From Paulinella micropora (lineage: Eukaryota; Cercozoa; Imbricatea; Euglyphida; Paulinellidae), in contig WBZZ01003091.1 of the NCBI GenBank assembly GCA_019918135.1, positions 210,001 to 274,000 on the forward strand: a stretch of 64,000 bases of DNA, in the 5' to 3' direction. Below, piece after piece: positions 20,571 through 30,447 of this stretch. Under the pieces are notes generated by a model that did not search any database, was not told the DNA's origin, and saw only the letters and a list, made by a program, of their open reading frames with translations. Every line of letters begins with the position of its first letter. The stretch's first letter is position 1. A program made the translations under genes and the position numbers.

Positions 20571-21521
20571 TCAAGGGCCTGCGAGGAACCCCCCTGTTGG
20601 CAGCATATGTTGTAGCTGTAGGCCACACGGCACCATCTCCTCATTCCCCAGTACGCTGGCTTCTCTAGCCTGGTTGAGGAAAGCTTCTGTTTTTTTGAGA
20701 TTGCCCTGCAACAACTGAAAGTGTTTTTCGCTCATTTGATAGCGTTCAGCTGTAATTCTGTCTTGGTTTTGTCTGACGTGAGGGGCGAGATTAGTCTGGA
20801 AAAGACCCCACACGAGCAGTCCTTGTTGGATGGGCACGAAGAGTACACGTTTCCACCCCGTCCCCTTGTACGTGAACGCAAGGTCCATGGTCTGGATCAC
20901 CTGGAGAAACTCCTGTGGGTAACTGACGTCCCACCAGCTCCTAATTACGTCTAATAGCTCCAGGTCTACTTGCAAGATATTAAGTACAAAGCTTTTTCTT
21001 ATGGCCTCTAGGTCTGCTACTAGGTGCGATCTTTCGTTCCGCAGACACACATGGCAATAATGGTACAATGGTATTCCCCATGTCACTGCCCTTCGTCTAA
21101 GGCAGCGGGCACAAGGCCAATCAGTAGGCCACAGACCGTTAACTATGCTGCTCTCTCCGAGCATGTACGCTAGAGTGTCTCGGACTATAGTTTTCCACGT
21201 ATGTCCTTCCACGAAATAAACTAGTGGCATTCTTATGTTTGAGCACAGTAGGTAAGAGCTCCACAACTGAGCACCAAGCGAGTGTGGTTTCCTTTCGAAA
21301 AAGCTGGTGCCAGCAAAGGCATTGAACAGGCATTGGAAGTCCTTGAGGGAGAGGAAGGGAGCAATCAAAGCAAACTCGCTCGCGAAAAGGAACCAAAATG
21401 CCCCACAGGCAAACTCCCTTTGCTTCCGCGCGACAGGGGTGGAGTTGAGGTGATATCGCTTTCGTGGAGGCTTGACGTAAGCGCGTTGGCGAGTGTTGGA
21501 ACGCTTAGAACGCTTTGGCAT
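20571..21521 (-). CDS. Unknown protein with basic N-terminus and two Cys pairs
   Basis: An intact 316-residue frame from the ATG at 21521. The first 25 residues are very basic (MPKRSKRSNTRQR). A hydrophobic stretch around residues 35-65 (FALIAPFLSLKDFQCLFNAF) resembles a degenerate F-box helix region. Two Cys pairs, CARC and CHVC, about 20 residues apart near the middle, could form a zinc knuckle. The C-terminal third is Gln/Glu-rich and probably helical. It lies between Kelch and the second F-box unit, so an adaptor role would fit the neighbourhood, but the F-box call is weak. Confidence 0.55.
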   Translation of the reverse strand: MPKRSKRSNTRQRAYVKPPRKRYHLNSTPVARKQREFACGAFWFLFASEFALIAPFLSLKDFQCLFNAFAGTSFFERKPHSLGAQLWSSYLLCSNIRMPLVYFVEGHTWKTIVRDTLAYMLGESSIVNGLWPTDWPCARCLRRRAVTWGIPLYHYCHVCLRNERSHLVADLEAIRKSFVLNILQVDLELLDVIRSWWDVSYPQEFLQVIQTMDLAFTYKGTGWKRVLFVPIQQGLLVWGLFQTNLAPHVRQNQDRITAERYQMSEKHFQLLQGNLKKTEAFLNQAREASVLGNEEMVPCGLQLQHMLPTGGFLAGP

Positions 21522-21719
21522 GTGTGTGAGATGATTGCGAAGCGCAAAAAAAGAAAACAAGAAAGATCAAGTGCCACTCGGGAAGAGGGGGGGGGGGGCG
21601 CGGAACCACTAAAAAAAAGAAAAAGAAAAAGAGATTTACTAGATTTTGTGTGTGTGTGAAGACAAACTGCTTAATGTCCTTGCCAATATCATCGTCTCCA
21701 AAGGCTGAGAGCATGTATG

Positions 21720-23112
21720 TACAATCAGTAACACACACATTCACACGTACACACATTCACACACACATTCACACACACACACACAAAATCACACATTCGC
21801 AAAATCACACACACGCACATACATACAGACACAAGAAATCTCACACACACATTCACAAATTCACACACACACACACACACACTTCACACACATTCGCAGA
21901 ATCACACACACACGTTCACATAATCACACACATTCGCAGAATCACACACAAACGTTCACATAATCACACACATACACACATTCACACACACGTTCGCATA
22001 ATCACACACACACAATCACACACACGCACATACACACAGACACAAGAAATCTCTCACACACACATTCGCGCAATCACACACACGCACACACACACACATT
22101 CGCCAAATCACACACACGCACATACACACAGACACAAGAAATCTCACACACACACACACATTCGCCAAATCACACACACGCACACACACACACACACACA
22201 CATTCGCAAAATCACACACGCACATTCACAAATTCATACAACAAACCACGTTTCACGTACAATGAAAACTTTTCACACACATAAACAAGGACCAAATTCT
22301 CTATAAGGTAAGTTATCACCAAAGATCATAGAGCATAATAGGCAGGAAGGAAGAAGGGTGGGTGGGCGGGGAGGGGGGGGGGGGGCCGCCTTGCACTACG
22401 ATGCGAAAAGCCCATTGGGTTTACCCAATGTCGGCAACATTGAGAAAACCCAATGTCGGCAGCATTGCGAAAACCCAATGTTGGCAACATTGCGAAAACC
22501 CAATGGGTTGTCGAAGGGAGGAGGGGGGGCCTACATAACGCGCGGTTTTTTGTTTCAAAGCAAAAACTGAAAGCGATTATTTGTGTGTGTGCTGCGCATA
22601 GCTGGGTGTCTGTTCTTGAGAAATGTTGTTTCTGTGCATGTCTAGGGTCATTCGTGTGCTGTGTGTCGTTCTGTGTGTGTTGTGTGTGCATGTGTGTGTG
22701 TGTGAATGTGATTATCGTTCGGTGTATGTGTGTGTATGTGTGTGTGAATGTGTGTGTACGTGTGTGTGTGAATGTGATTATCGTTCGGTGTAAGTTTGCG
22801 TATGTGTGTGTATATCGTTCGGTGTGTGTATCGTTCGGTGTTTGTGTGTGTTGGTGTGTGTATCATTCGGTGTTTGTGTGTATCGTCGTGTGTATCGTCG
22901 TGCGTGTGTATCGTCGTGTGTGTGTATCGTCGTGTGTGTGTATCGTCGTGTGTGTATCGTCGTGTGTGTGTCGTTATGTAGACACGAGTGTGCGTGGAAG
23001 GCTTCCGGCAGGCATTTGTTTTCTGTTTGTGCAAGAGTTCCTGTTAGACGTATGTCTTTTTGTTTATCGTGCCGTGTGCACAACTTGGGGAATGGGGGGG
23101 GGGGGAGACAGG
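21720..23112. repeat. AC-rich/GT-rich inverted block with ACCCAATG repeats (unit 2)
   Basis: The AC-rich left arm (about 21720-22240) has CACACATTCGCAAAATCACAC words. The GT-rich right arm (about 22580-22980) has GTGTATCGTCGTGTGTG words. Between them lies CACTACGATGC, a CATTGGGTTTACCCAATG palindrome (22408-22425 region), and three 25-27 bp repeats of AAAACCCAATGTCGGCAACA type, closed by CATAACGCGCGGTTTTTTGTT. The order of elements matches unit 1 at 14.9-16.2 kb, so repeat block and F-box gene were duplicated together. Confidence 0.8.
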
Positions 23113-23239
23113 CATTCCCTGTTTAAAAAACATTGTCCCTCGTCCAACCTAAATCTTCTTCCCATCACTGTATCCCGTTTTCTTTTTGTTTGCTTGTTCC
23201 GGTGTTTGAACACTAGCTAAACCCCTGAGAGCCGTTCCC

Positions 23240-23977
23240 ATGAAGAAAAAGCCCAAGCTGGGACATACGGGCCCGTTCGTGGCGCATTTGACCGCACTGC
23301 CAGAGGAACTGCTGCGACATCTGTCCTCGTGGTCTCCGCCGTCCGTGGCCGTGCTGGGCACGACCTGTCATGGTTTAAGGGCGTGTCTTCTCCCGTTGGC
23401 GACCGAAGCTCAGGAAGAGCAACTCGATTGTGTGCGCAAGTCGGTGGCCGACGCGATCGAAACGATGGCTCTTAAGGGAGGTTACACTAAATTCGGCCTC
23501 AGCGGCACTACTCCGTCCCAGGAATACGAAAGCTGGGGCGATTTCGGTCTGCATGGCTGCCTGAACCTCCACGCCGGCAAACGCTACGGCTGTGCTGAAC
23601 GCATTGAGACTGTTGTGCATTTCTACTGCCGCCACAGCCTCGCCAAGGGCAAAACCAGACTTCAGCTTTCGTTGCACAGCGACGACGTCTATGATACATG
23701 CGAGCAATGTGACAACTGCGATTTTACCAGGTGTCTACACCTGGAAGGCGAAAGATTCTACGTGCGGAGCCGCGCCGAAATCGATGGCTTGCTGAGGCAA
23801 ATGGTCTCGGTGCAAATGCTCAACCTGTTGGGAGATGCCTACATGAAGATCGACAGGTCCAAGAACAGTATGTCCTGGATGGAGCTGCTCGAGAAAGGTG
23901 TGGAGGGGACTGCAAAACCTTACTGGGTCATCAAGGATGGCCAGCGATTCTGTGCAGACTGCGAGAAGTTGAAATAG
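23240..23977 (+). CDS. F-box protein with Cys pairs (paralogue 2)
   Basis: An intact frame of 245 residues, clearly paralogous to the gene at 16356-17111: same basic start (KKKPKLGHTGPFVAHL), same F-box (ALPEELLRHLSSW), the same CEQC and CADC pairs and a conserved VSVQMLNLLGDAYMK segment. The upstream 150 bp, including the G-run and AGACAGGCATTCCCTG, are also shared. Conservation of the stop (TAG) and of the frame in both copies, in a region where many genes are broken, suggests that these two are comparatively young or still selected. Confidence 0.75.
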   Translation: MKKKPKLGHTGPFVAHLTALPEELLRHLSSWSPPSVAVLGTTCHGLRACLLPLATEAQEEQLDCVRKSVADAIETMALKGGYTKFGLSGTTPSQEYESWGDFGLHGCLNLHAGKRYGCAERIETVVHFYCRHSLAKGKTRLQLSLHSDDVYDTCEQCDNCDFTRCLHLEGERFYVRSRAEIDGLLRQMVSVQMLNLLGDAYMKIDRSKNSMSWMELLEKGVEGTAKPYWVIKDGQRFCADCEKLK

Positions 23978-24042
23978 ACAGACAGCGCCAGACATGGTGT
24001 ACAGATCATCATTAAAATCCCGTTTCTTTTTTCTTTTTTTTT

Positions 24043-24077
<35 letters not shown>

Positions 24078-24500
24078 CGGGGGGGGCGACGAACCGGGGG
24101 AGGGGGGGAAAGGGATACAATTCAATCAGAGGGGGGGGGGGGGCCGCGGCCCTCTCTGTTCGACGGCCCCCCTCCCCTAATTCTTTTTCTTTGGAACATC
24201 CCCCCGCCCCTCCTTCTCCCGGCGCCCAGCAAATGAATCTTGTTGTTGATAAAACTGCGCGACGGGGTGGCAGGGGGGGGGGAGGGGGGAAGGAAAGAGA
24301 AATTTTAAGTATCAATGTCTGACTAGAGAACGGGAGGGAGGGAAAGGTTAAAAAAAAGTTAGTAAATTTTTTATACTAAAATCGTCAAGGCAAGCACAAA
24401 ATCCAGAACCCTCAACAAACGACAACGAGTGGCAAGGAAGAAAAAAGCATCATCATCGCACCTGCGACGACGGTCGCCGCTGCGCCTACCGACCCAAATG
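23978..24500. other. Spacer with T, G and C homopolymers
   Basis: Begins with ATCATTAAAATCC (possible 3' end signal), then a T-run (about 24028-24073), G-runs at about 24079, 24101, 24130 and 24270, and C-rich stretches. An in-frame open region upstream of the next gene starts near 24370 without an ATG. Confidence 0.55.
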
Positions 24501-24502
24501 AC

Positions 24503-26070
24503 GTGTCACACGTCTTCGACGAAAATGCCTTGCTCATGAGACTCGGGCCTCAAGACTTCTCCAGCATTAGACGCGCCTCGGATGGATTTTATTCAATCAT
24601 AGATGCCATATGTTTATTCACGGACTGCCAACCAAACTCAGCCACAAAAAAGTGGGGCCAGATGAAAGACAAAATTTGGAGGGTAAATGGCACTCAACGT
24701 TTGCAATTGAAGTTCTTTGTATTTCCATACCGAACCGCGCGGGATGGCGAGTGTAAGGTGGCGCCAGTGCAAGAGGTGGAGGAGAGCAAGCGACGAGGAT
24801 TGCCTTGCACAAACTTTCAAGTGCTTTTGATTATTCTAAGTCAATTAGACCACCCGCGCTGCAGGGATCTGCGAGCAGATATGACCGAAATAGCGTCGCG
24901 CGCAATGGTGGGTTTACCAATATTACATAACGAGTCACCCAAGCATTCGACACCGTCAGAGATTACCAACAAGCCTGCGGTTAGACGGGAGAAGCGATCG
25001 CGCCCGGAAACTACAAGCAAGCATACCACAAGCTCCGTCCAGGCCGTGCCCTTGCCTGCACCTGAACACGAGCAGCTCCAAAAAGGCGAGCAGAAGCCCG
25101 CCCCACCGCTGGAGCCAATGGAAAAATTAAACAAACTAATGTCAACAATAATAAATAACCCTGACCATCCCCGCTCCTGGGAGCTCCGTACAGAGTTAAT
25201 TGCTTTAGCATTACGAGCTACGACGGGCAATGCGGTGCTTGCAACCAAGCATGCAGGGCAAGTATAACCGATCAGCAAGCGCCGTCCGATACCCCACCAG
25301 CTGTAACCAAAACTACAACAAGCCAGACCAAAGCAGCGGGCTTGCCTGTAGCTGAACAAGAGCAGCAGCCCGACCCTCTGCAGGAGCCTGCAGCAAAGCG
25401 TCCTAAACTTCTGCCGCAAGCCACCATCGATGCAAGCCCTCCCAAGACAGCATTATTGCCTGAGAAAGGCGGCGCCACTGCGCCCGAGAAACCGCAGCTG
25501 GCATCTTCAGGTCCACAGAAGATCGACTGGGACGGCAGCGACATCACGCCTTCTAATGGCAAGAAGTACCTGGATCAAATGGTTGCAGAGATGCGCGAGA
25601 TCCATCCAGCGCACGAGATTGAGCCACAGCCCGTGTACCTCGGGTTTATCAAGCCGCTTACCAACACCAAACATTTTATGACGAGGGCACAGGTGCGTGC
25701 CTGGGTCTTTGAACACCGGAGAAGCATTTACTTCCGCGATTATTTCGACAAAGGTGGCGTGCGCAAGGTCCCGTTTCACATCGATCATATTATTCCAGAC
25801 TCGCTCGGCGGAGCCGACCACCCGCGGAACTACGCGCTGATGCCCGAGATCTTCAATCAAAAATTTGCGTCGTGGTGGATGCCGGCCAAGGCCCAGTACA
25901 TTGGTAACTAGTTCGCTTGCATATTTCTTTTTTTTTGTTTGGTAATGAGTGTGTGTGCATGCCTTTTTTTTGCAGGTCCTACGGCAGCACGCACCGCCAT
26001 TCTTTTTGCCAAGTACATCAAAAAGAAATATACAAGGGAAATAACACTGGATGACCTAGAAGAAATGTAG
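24503..26070 (+). CDS. BRO/antirepressor-like N-domain fused to HNH nuclease
   Basis: The N-terminal segment (DGFYSIIDAICLFTDC, then KKWGQMKDKI and a pattern ending LPCTNFQVLLIIL) resembles the BRO/DinD-type DNA-binding domain of phages and large DNA viruses. Two related helical blocks follow (LDHPRCRDLRADMTEIASRA and NPDHPRSWELRTELIALALR). After Pro/Glu-rich linkers, the C-terminus carries an HNH-type motif (FHIDHIIPDSLGGADHPRNY). A one-base shift near 25263 separates the parts. A 72-nt intron (25904-25975, GTAACT...TTTTTGCAG) removes an in-frame TAG; exon 2 ends at 26070. No in-frame ATG precedes the N-domain; the first is near 24535, so the start is uncertain and an upstream exon is possible. 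It may be a selfish or regulatory nuclease. Confidence 0.6.
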
Positions 26071-26809
26071 ACCTCTTTTAGGCAGAGCACTAGTAGTGAT
26101 ATAAATAAAAGTTTCTGGTTTTACTCAAGTGTCCGATTCTTTCTGTTGGATCCCAAATCTTGGCGTTGCCTTTTTTTGATCTTGCCTCGGGCGACGACTT
26201 GTACCTTTACACGCTGGAACAAATTTTGAGGCAAAAAGAAAAATTAGTAGTCGTGGGGACGACAGTGTCCCGGTTAACTTTTTTGTTTTGCTCCAACTCT
26301 CCTTTCCCCTCCTGCCGAAGGTTGTTGGTGCGCATCCCGGGGGGGGGGGGGGGGGTAATATTAGTCGCGTACTGAATGTGACCCTCCTCCCGCCAGTAGC
26401 TGGCTCCCACCTCTCCACAAACCTTTTGGTTGGCAGGGTGAGGGGGGAGGGCCGGCCGGGAGAGAGAAGAAGAGATTTGTTTTGTTTTTTTCGGGGGATG
26501 AGTGCACAGAAAAAATCCCCTCTCCAATCCCCCCCCCCCCTACATTCTTCCCATCCCGCGCGGCCCCTCTCACGTCCGGGGGGGGGGGCGGCTATTCCGC
26601 GGCGGCCCCCCCCCCTCCCCGCACGATCCGTCGCCCTCCTTTTTCGAGACCCAAACAGAAAATAAATCTCCCCGGCTGCTCTAGAACACAGCGGTCCTTG
26701 ATTCTCTCTCGCTTTAGCCCGCGCGCTTTGTGTGTGTGTGCTGTTTCTTTTTTGTCTGGCGGCGGGCTGAACCTTCTCTATCGGCTTGTTTTTTTGGGAC
26801 AGCTTGGAA
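26071..26809. other. Spacer with C and G homopolymers
   Basis: Begins with GATATAAATAAAAG (about 26098), a possible 3' end signal. Contains G-runs at about 26340-26354 and 26578-26588 and C-runs at about 26529 and 26609. Frames open across it on the minus strand (26125-27156) are shadows of the GC-rich MYND gene and spacer. Confidence 0.5.
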
Positions 26810-27481
26810 ATGGGCCGCAAGAGAAGGCGACGGCGCGACCGAGCAGTGACAGCGGCAGCGGCGGCAGCGGCGGCGGCGCGACAGCAACAGACCAAGACGA
26901 AGAAGAAGAAGGGGCGTGTCGTGATCGGCCGGCGCCCGCTCCCCGCAGCAGAAGCAGCAGAAGCAGCAGAACTGTTGTTGCTGCTGTGCTGGCGCGACGG
27001 CTGCGACGAGTGGTGGCCCGCCACCGACGGCGGCGGCGGCGGCCGCCGCTGCCGGCGCTGCGACGACGCGGTGTACTGCAACCGCAAGTGCCGCGACGAG
27101 GCTAAGGACGAGCACCGCGGCTGTTGCGGGCAGGACGCGGAGAGATTACTGGCCAAGGTATTTATGTCACGGGTCGCGCAGCCGCGGTTGGCGCGGCGGC
27201 TGCTGCGGCAAGTGCCTGCCGACGCGGAGGGTGGCGTCTTGTACGCGGCGTGCCGCCCCGGCCAGGACGGCGTGGCGTGCGCGTACTGGTCCGAGCGCGA
27301 GTTGGCCCTGCCGCAAAAGGACTACCTGCGCGACAAGCTGCAAGAAACGTCACGCACCGGCGCTCAAATACTTGTAGTCGAGGCTTTGGTCAGGCCCGTG
27401 GACCGCGCACAGGCGCTGCCCGGCGGCTGGTGGTGGTGGCAAAAAGAAATCTGGCTGTCGACGATCCCAACGCATGATTAG
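26810..27481 (+). CDS. MYND-type zinc finger protein
   Basis: An intact 223-residue frame from the ATG at 26810. A basic N-terminus (MGRKRRRRRDR, probably nuclear) leads to alanine- and lysine-rich low complexity. Residues about 60-105 fit a MYND finger: CWRDGC, then CRRCDDAVYCNRKC and H..CC, i.e. C-C / C-C-YC-C-H-C ligand order. The C-terminal 115 residues are soluble, with a Trp-rich stretch (GGWWWWQKE). MYND fingers bind proline-rich partners and often act in transcription repression; giant viruses carry many. No SET domain accompanies it. Confidence 0.75.
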   Translation: MGRKRRRRRDRAVTAAAAAAAAARQQQTKTKKKKGRVVIGRRPLPAAEAAEAAELLLLLCWRDGCDEWWPATDGGGGGRRCRRCDDAVYCNRKCRDEAKDEHRGCCGQDAERLLAKVFMSRVAQPRLARRLLRQVPADAEGGVLYAACRPGQDGVACAYWSERELALPQKDYLRDKLQETSRTGAQILVVEALVRPVDRAQALPGGWWWWQKEIWLSTIPTHD

Positions 27482-27699
27482 ACCCAAAAAAAAAAGAAGA
27501 CAGAAAAAAAAAAATTCTTGGGTGTGTCCTTTTGTTTGTAGCAAATGGGGGGAGGGGGGGGGGGGGGGAAGCAAATGGCGATCGCCCATTGCTGCCAAAT
27601 CCTGTGCCTCGGGGGAAAAGGAGGGAGAAAAAGTTGTTTTTTCTTTTTTTTGTAATATGTATTAAAACCCAAAAACAAAAAAAAGGAGTTCGCGCCAGC

Positions 27700-29249
27700 A
27701 TGTCCGCGCCCAAGTGCCAGAAAGTGGACGGCCCGCGTGTGCGCACCGTTTTGGAACTGCCCGCCGACGTGTGGGAAGTGGTTTTTCCTTTGGTGTCCGG
27801 CAGCCCTGCCTGGCTGTATGCGGTGTGGATGGCGGTGTGCACGAAGGCCCGCGACATGCCGCGCCCCGAAAGTTGGTCGAGCCTGAAGATCGGCGCGACA
27901 TGCCCCCCGATCCCGGCCGCACGGTGGGCTGAATGGCGCGAAATCACTAGCGTCACTATTGACAAAAAGCTGCCGGCCGACAGGCTGTCGATCCTGGCAC
28001 AGATCCACCGATTTAAGACTTGCGTGCACGGCCTGTTGCTCCCTAACAACCTGGCGAATCTCGAACTACGGGAGGCAGCGAAGGTCACTGGCTTGCAGAG
28101 GCTGGGATCACAGGAGCCGGTGCTAGAAGACTCCGGCGACGGTCTAGCTAGCGCTGGCTCGCCGACTGCGGGGGCCTGGTGCGACCGTTGGCTGAGCCTT
28201 TTTCACTGCCCGGGAGTCAGCCCCGAAGCGCTAGCCTCTTACCTCACGCAGGTGCGGCCGCGCACCCTGTTGCTGGCCGGACTCAACCCGTTCCTAAATG
28301 ATCCACAGATAGTTGCGTCCGCCGGCGGCTGCCTCAGTCTTCGTAACTGCCGAACGCTCGAAGACCTCAGCTGGCTGGCGCCCCTAACTGAATTGCAGAC
28401 CTTGGATCTGACCAACTGTTCCAGTATCACAGACGACGCGCTGGCCGTGGTGGCCGGCCTACTGATGTTAACGCGGCTCAAACTCTTTCGTTGTCACCTA
28501 ATTACGGACGAAGGCTTGGCAGGATTGTCCCGCCTGACAGGTTTGCTCTATCTAGATCTGAGCTTTCTCATCCAACTGACTAATGTCCGGTTTCTGGAGA
28601 GCCTCAGTCGACTACAGAAGCTGGGGCTCGGCGGCTGCCCACTCGACGACCAATCGCTGCGCCCGCTCTCGGACCTGACCAATCTACGATTTCTCGACCT
28701 AGGAAGCAATTTTGTGCTCTCCGACCAGGGACTCCGGCATTTGCGCCCTCTAGCGCATTTGGAAAATTATCTCTAAGCTCGTGTTTTCGTATCAGTGGCA
28801 CGGGGTTCGAACATCTGCGGGCGTTGCGCAAATTGCAACATTTGAGCCTAGAAAACTGCACCAGTATTGATGCGACCTACCTCCGATATCTGCCAACCTC
28901 GCTGCAGGCGTTAAGCCTCTACGGTTGCACCCAACTCAAGAATTTCGCAGTAGGACAATTGCAGCACCTAAAAAATTTGCGGGTCCTGAATCTTGGCTGG
29001 GCAAATATTACTTCTTTCGGGGTTGCTCAATTGTGTGAGCAGCTAGAACATCTCGAACATCTAACGTTAGACGGTTGTGAACAGCTGGATAATCACGTCT
29101 TTGAACTCCTAGGTCGTCTCAGGCAGTTGCAACAAGTAGGTATTGTCTCTTGCGTCCAAATTACCCGCGCAGCTATTGCACGGTTCAGAATTGTGCGCCC
29201 CGGCTTGGTCATAGTGACAGACGTGGAAGAAGAAGACGAACAACAGTAA
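27700..29249 (+). CDS. F-box/leucine-rich repeat protein, one frameshift
   Basis: The ATG at 27700 follows an A-rich leader. Residues about 15-60 look like an F-box (VLELPADVWEVVFPLVSG then VWMAVCTKARD). From residue about 200 on there are roughly 14 leucine-rich repeats of the FBXL/RNI-like cysteine-containing type (LQTLDLTNCSSITDDALAVV, LTRLKLFRCHLITDEGL, LEHLTLDGCEQLDNH). A one-base shift near 28770 (GAAAATTATCTC) splits the solenoid; the second part runs to the stop at 29249 with an acidic tail (DVEEEDEQQ). AATAAAA follows at about 29260. This would be an SCF substrate adaptor. A fragment of a related gene lies at 50704-50860. Confidence 0.8.
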
Positions 29250-29310
29250 AAAACAAATCAATAAAAAAACTGTTTTTTTGCTTTTAATTTCGTCAAGAAG
29301 AGTTTACTCG

Positions 29311-30447
29311 TCAACGCACTTGGCAATGTACGCACACGCTGAACTCCTGCTTCAATAGCGTTTGCCCGTCTGGAGCCTCTTGTGCCAGGTTGTTTTTGAC
29401 GTGGTTGCTCTCGAGTAGCCCCAGCGCGTCGTCCGCATCTGCGAAGCTGCGCTTGGTGCAGGCGTGAGTGTCGGCCATTCTGCTGGAGGCCAGCAGCTGT
29501 GGCTGGAGCACCTTGGTTATGAGCGTTTCATAATATTTCAACAAGTACTCCGCCCGGGCCCGGGGCGTCACGTGGCCAGAGGTAAGCATCATCTTTACAC
29601 TGATGTCCTGGTTGTCTAACCACCCCTGTTCTTTCCAAACTTTGTTAATATACGAAATATCACCGAGGAGCCTTGACAAGGAATCGATTGTCGCCTGTCG
29701 ACCCTCGTGCTGCGGGTAGAACAGGCACTGGAAGTGCGGCGAACAGACCGAGAAGTTAGGCGCAACCTCTTCTTGCGCGGAGTTCGTAAACGTCTGGAAG
29801 TACGTGCGCCAGCCCCACCCCGTTGCGGTGCGCAGGACGTCTGCCTGGCTGACATGCGCACCAGCAGAGGGTTGGGCGCCAAGGGCTCGGTCGTACAGAA
29901 TGGCGAACAGCAGCGCGACCGCGGCGTTCGCCTCAATTGAGTCACCAGCCAGAGCCTTCGTTTCCGGTTTGTTGTAACAGACAAACATAGTATTACTATT
30001 ACCGTCTTTACGACCGGCGGACAGCTCGAGCGCGCTCAGCAGCGACTGCCTCAGCAGATCCAGCAGCGCGATGGCGTGATCGTTACGGAAAGTGAGGGTC
30101 TCCCGCAGCAGGCAACGGGGGCAGCCGCAGCTTTCGCCCTTGGTATGTGGCAAACGGTTGCTGAAGACGTTGACCCTGTTCTCGCCGTACCGCAAGTCTG
30201 CGGGCTTGGCGCCCTTTTCAGGCCAGAACAGCACGAGGTTGGGCCCCATGGAGCCCGAGAACGGCTTCCACACGTCGGCCAACGCTGCTATTCTTTGCTT
30301 GTCCGGAACGAATGCGTTGCTGTACAAATTGGCACCCTGGCAAGTTTCACCCGCGGCTCCTTGTCTTGCGGCTGGTGCACCTCCGGTTGAAGCATGCGTT
30401 GCGGGGGCACGCGGGGTCTCCCACGAGTCCCGGAATGTACTTGCCAT
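29311..30447 (-). CDS. Unknown protein, possible paralogue of two neighbours
   Basis: An intact 378-residue frame. The N-terminus is Ala/Gly/Thr-rich; then follow a Cys cluster (CGCPRC), an amphipathic region (DHAIALLDLLRQSLLSALEL), SNTMFVCYNKPET, and a C-terminal half rich in aromatic residues (TGWGWRTYFQTF, SPHFQCLFYPQHEG). The order 'helical leader, NTMFV, acidic/Thr segment, helix' recalls the genes at 10318-12995 and 33653-44766, so they may form a family; similarity is faint. Its 5' end overlaps the 3' end of the nicotinamidase frame by 100 bp in another frame, which may mean a frameshift fuses or separates the two. Function unknown. Confidence 0.5.
   Translation of the reverse strand: MASTFRDSWETPRAPATHASTGGAPAARQGAAGETCQGANLYSNAFVPDKQRIAALADVWKPFSGSMGPNLVLFWPEKGAKPADLRYGENRVNVFSNRLPHTKGESCGCPRCLLRETLTFRNDHAIALLDLLRQSLLSALELSAGRKDGNSNTMFVCYNKPETKALAGDSIEANAAVALLFAILYDRALGAQPSAGAHVSQADVLRTATGWGWRTYFQTFTNSAQEEVAPNFSVCSPHFQCLFYPQHEGRQATIDSLSRLLGDISYINKVWKEQGWLDNQDISVKMMLTSGHVTPRARAEYLLKYYETLITKVLQPQLLASSRMADTHACTKRSFADADDALGLLESNHVKNNLAQEAPDGQTLLKQEFSVCVHCQVR

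Noticed and set aside
26125..27156. 343-codon open frame on the minus strand
   Set aside because: It overlaps the MYND gene and low-complexity spacer, and reads as Pro/Arg/Ala runs without structure.
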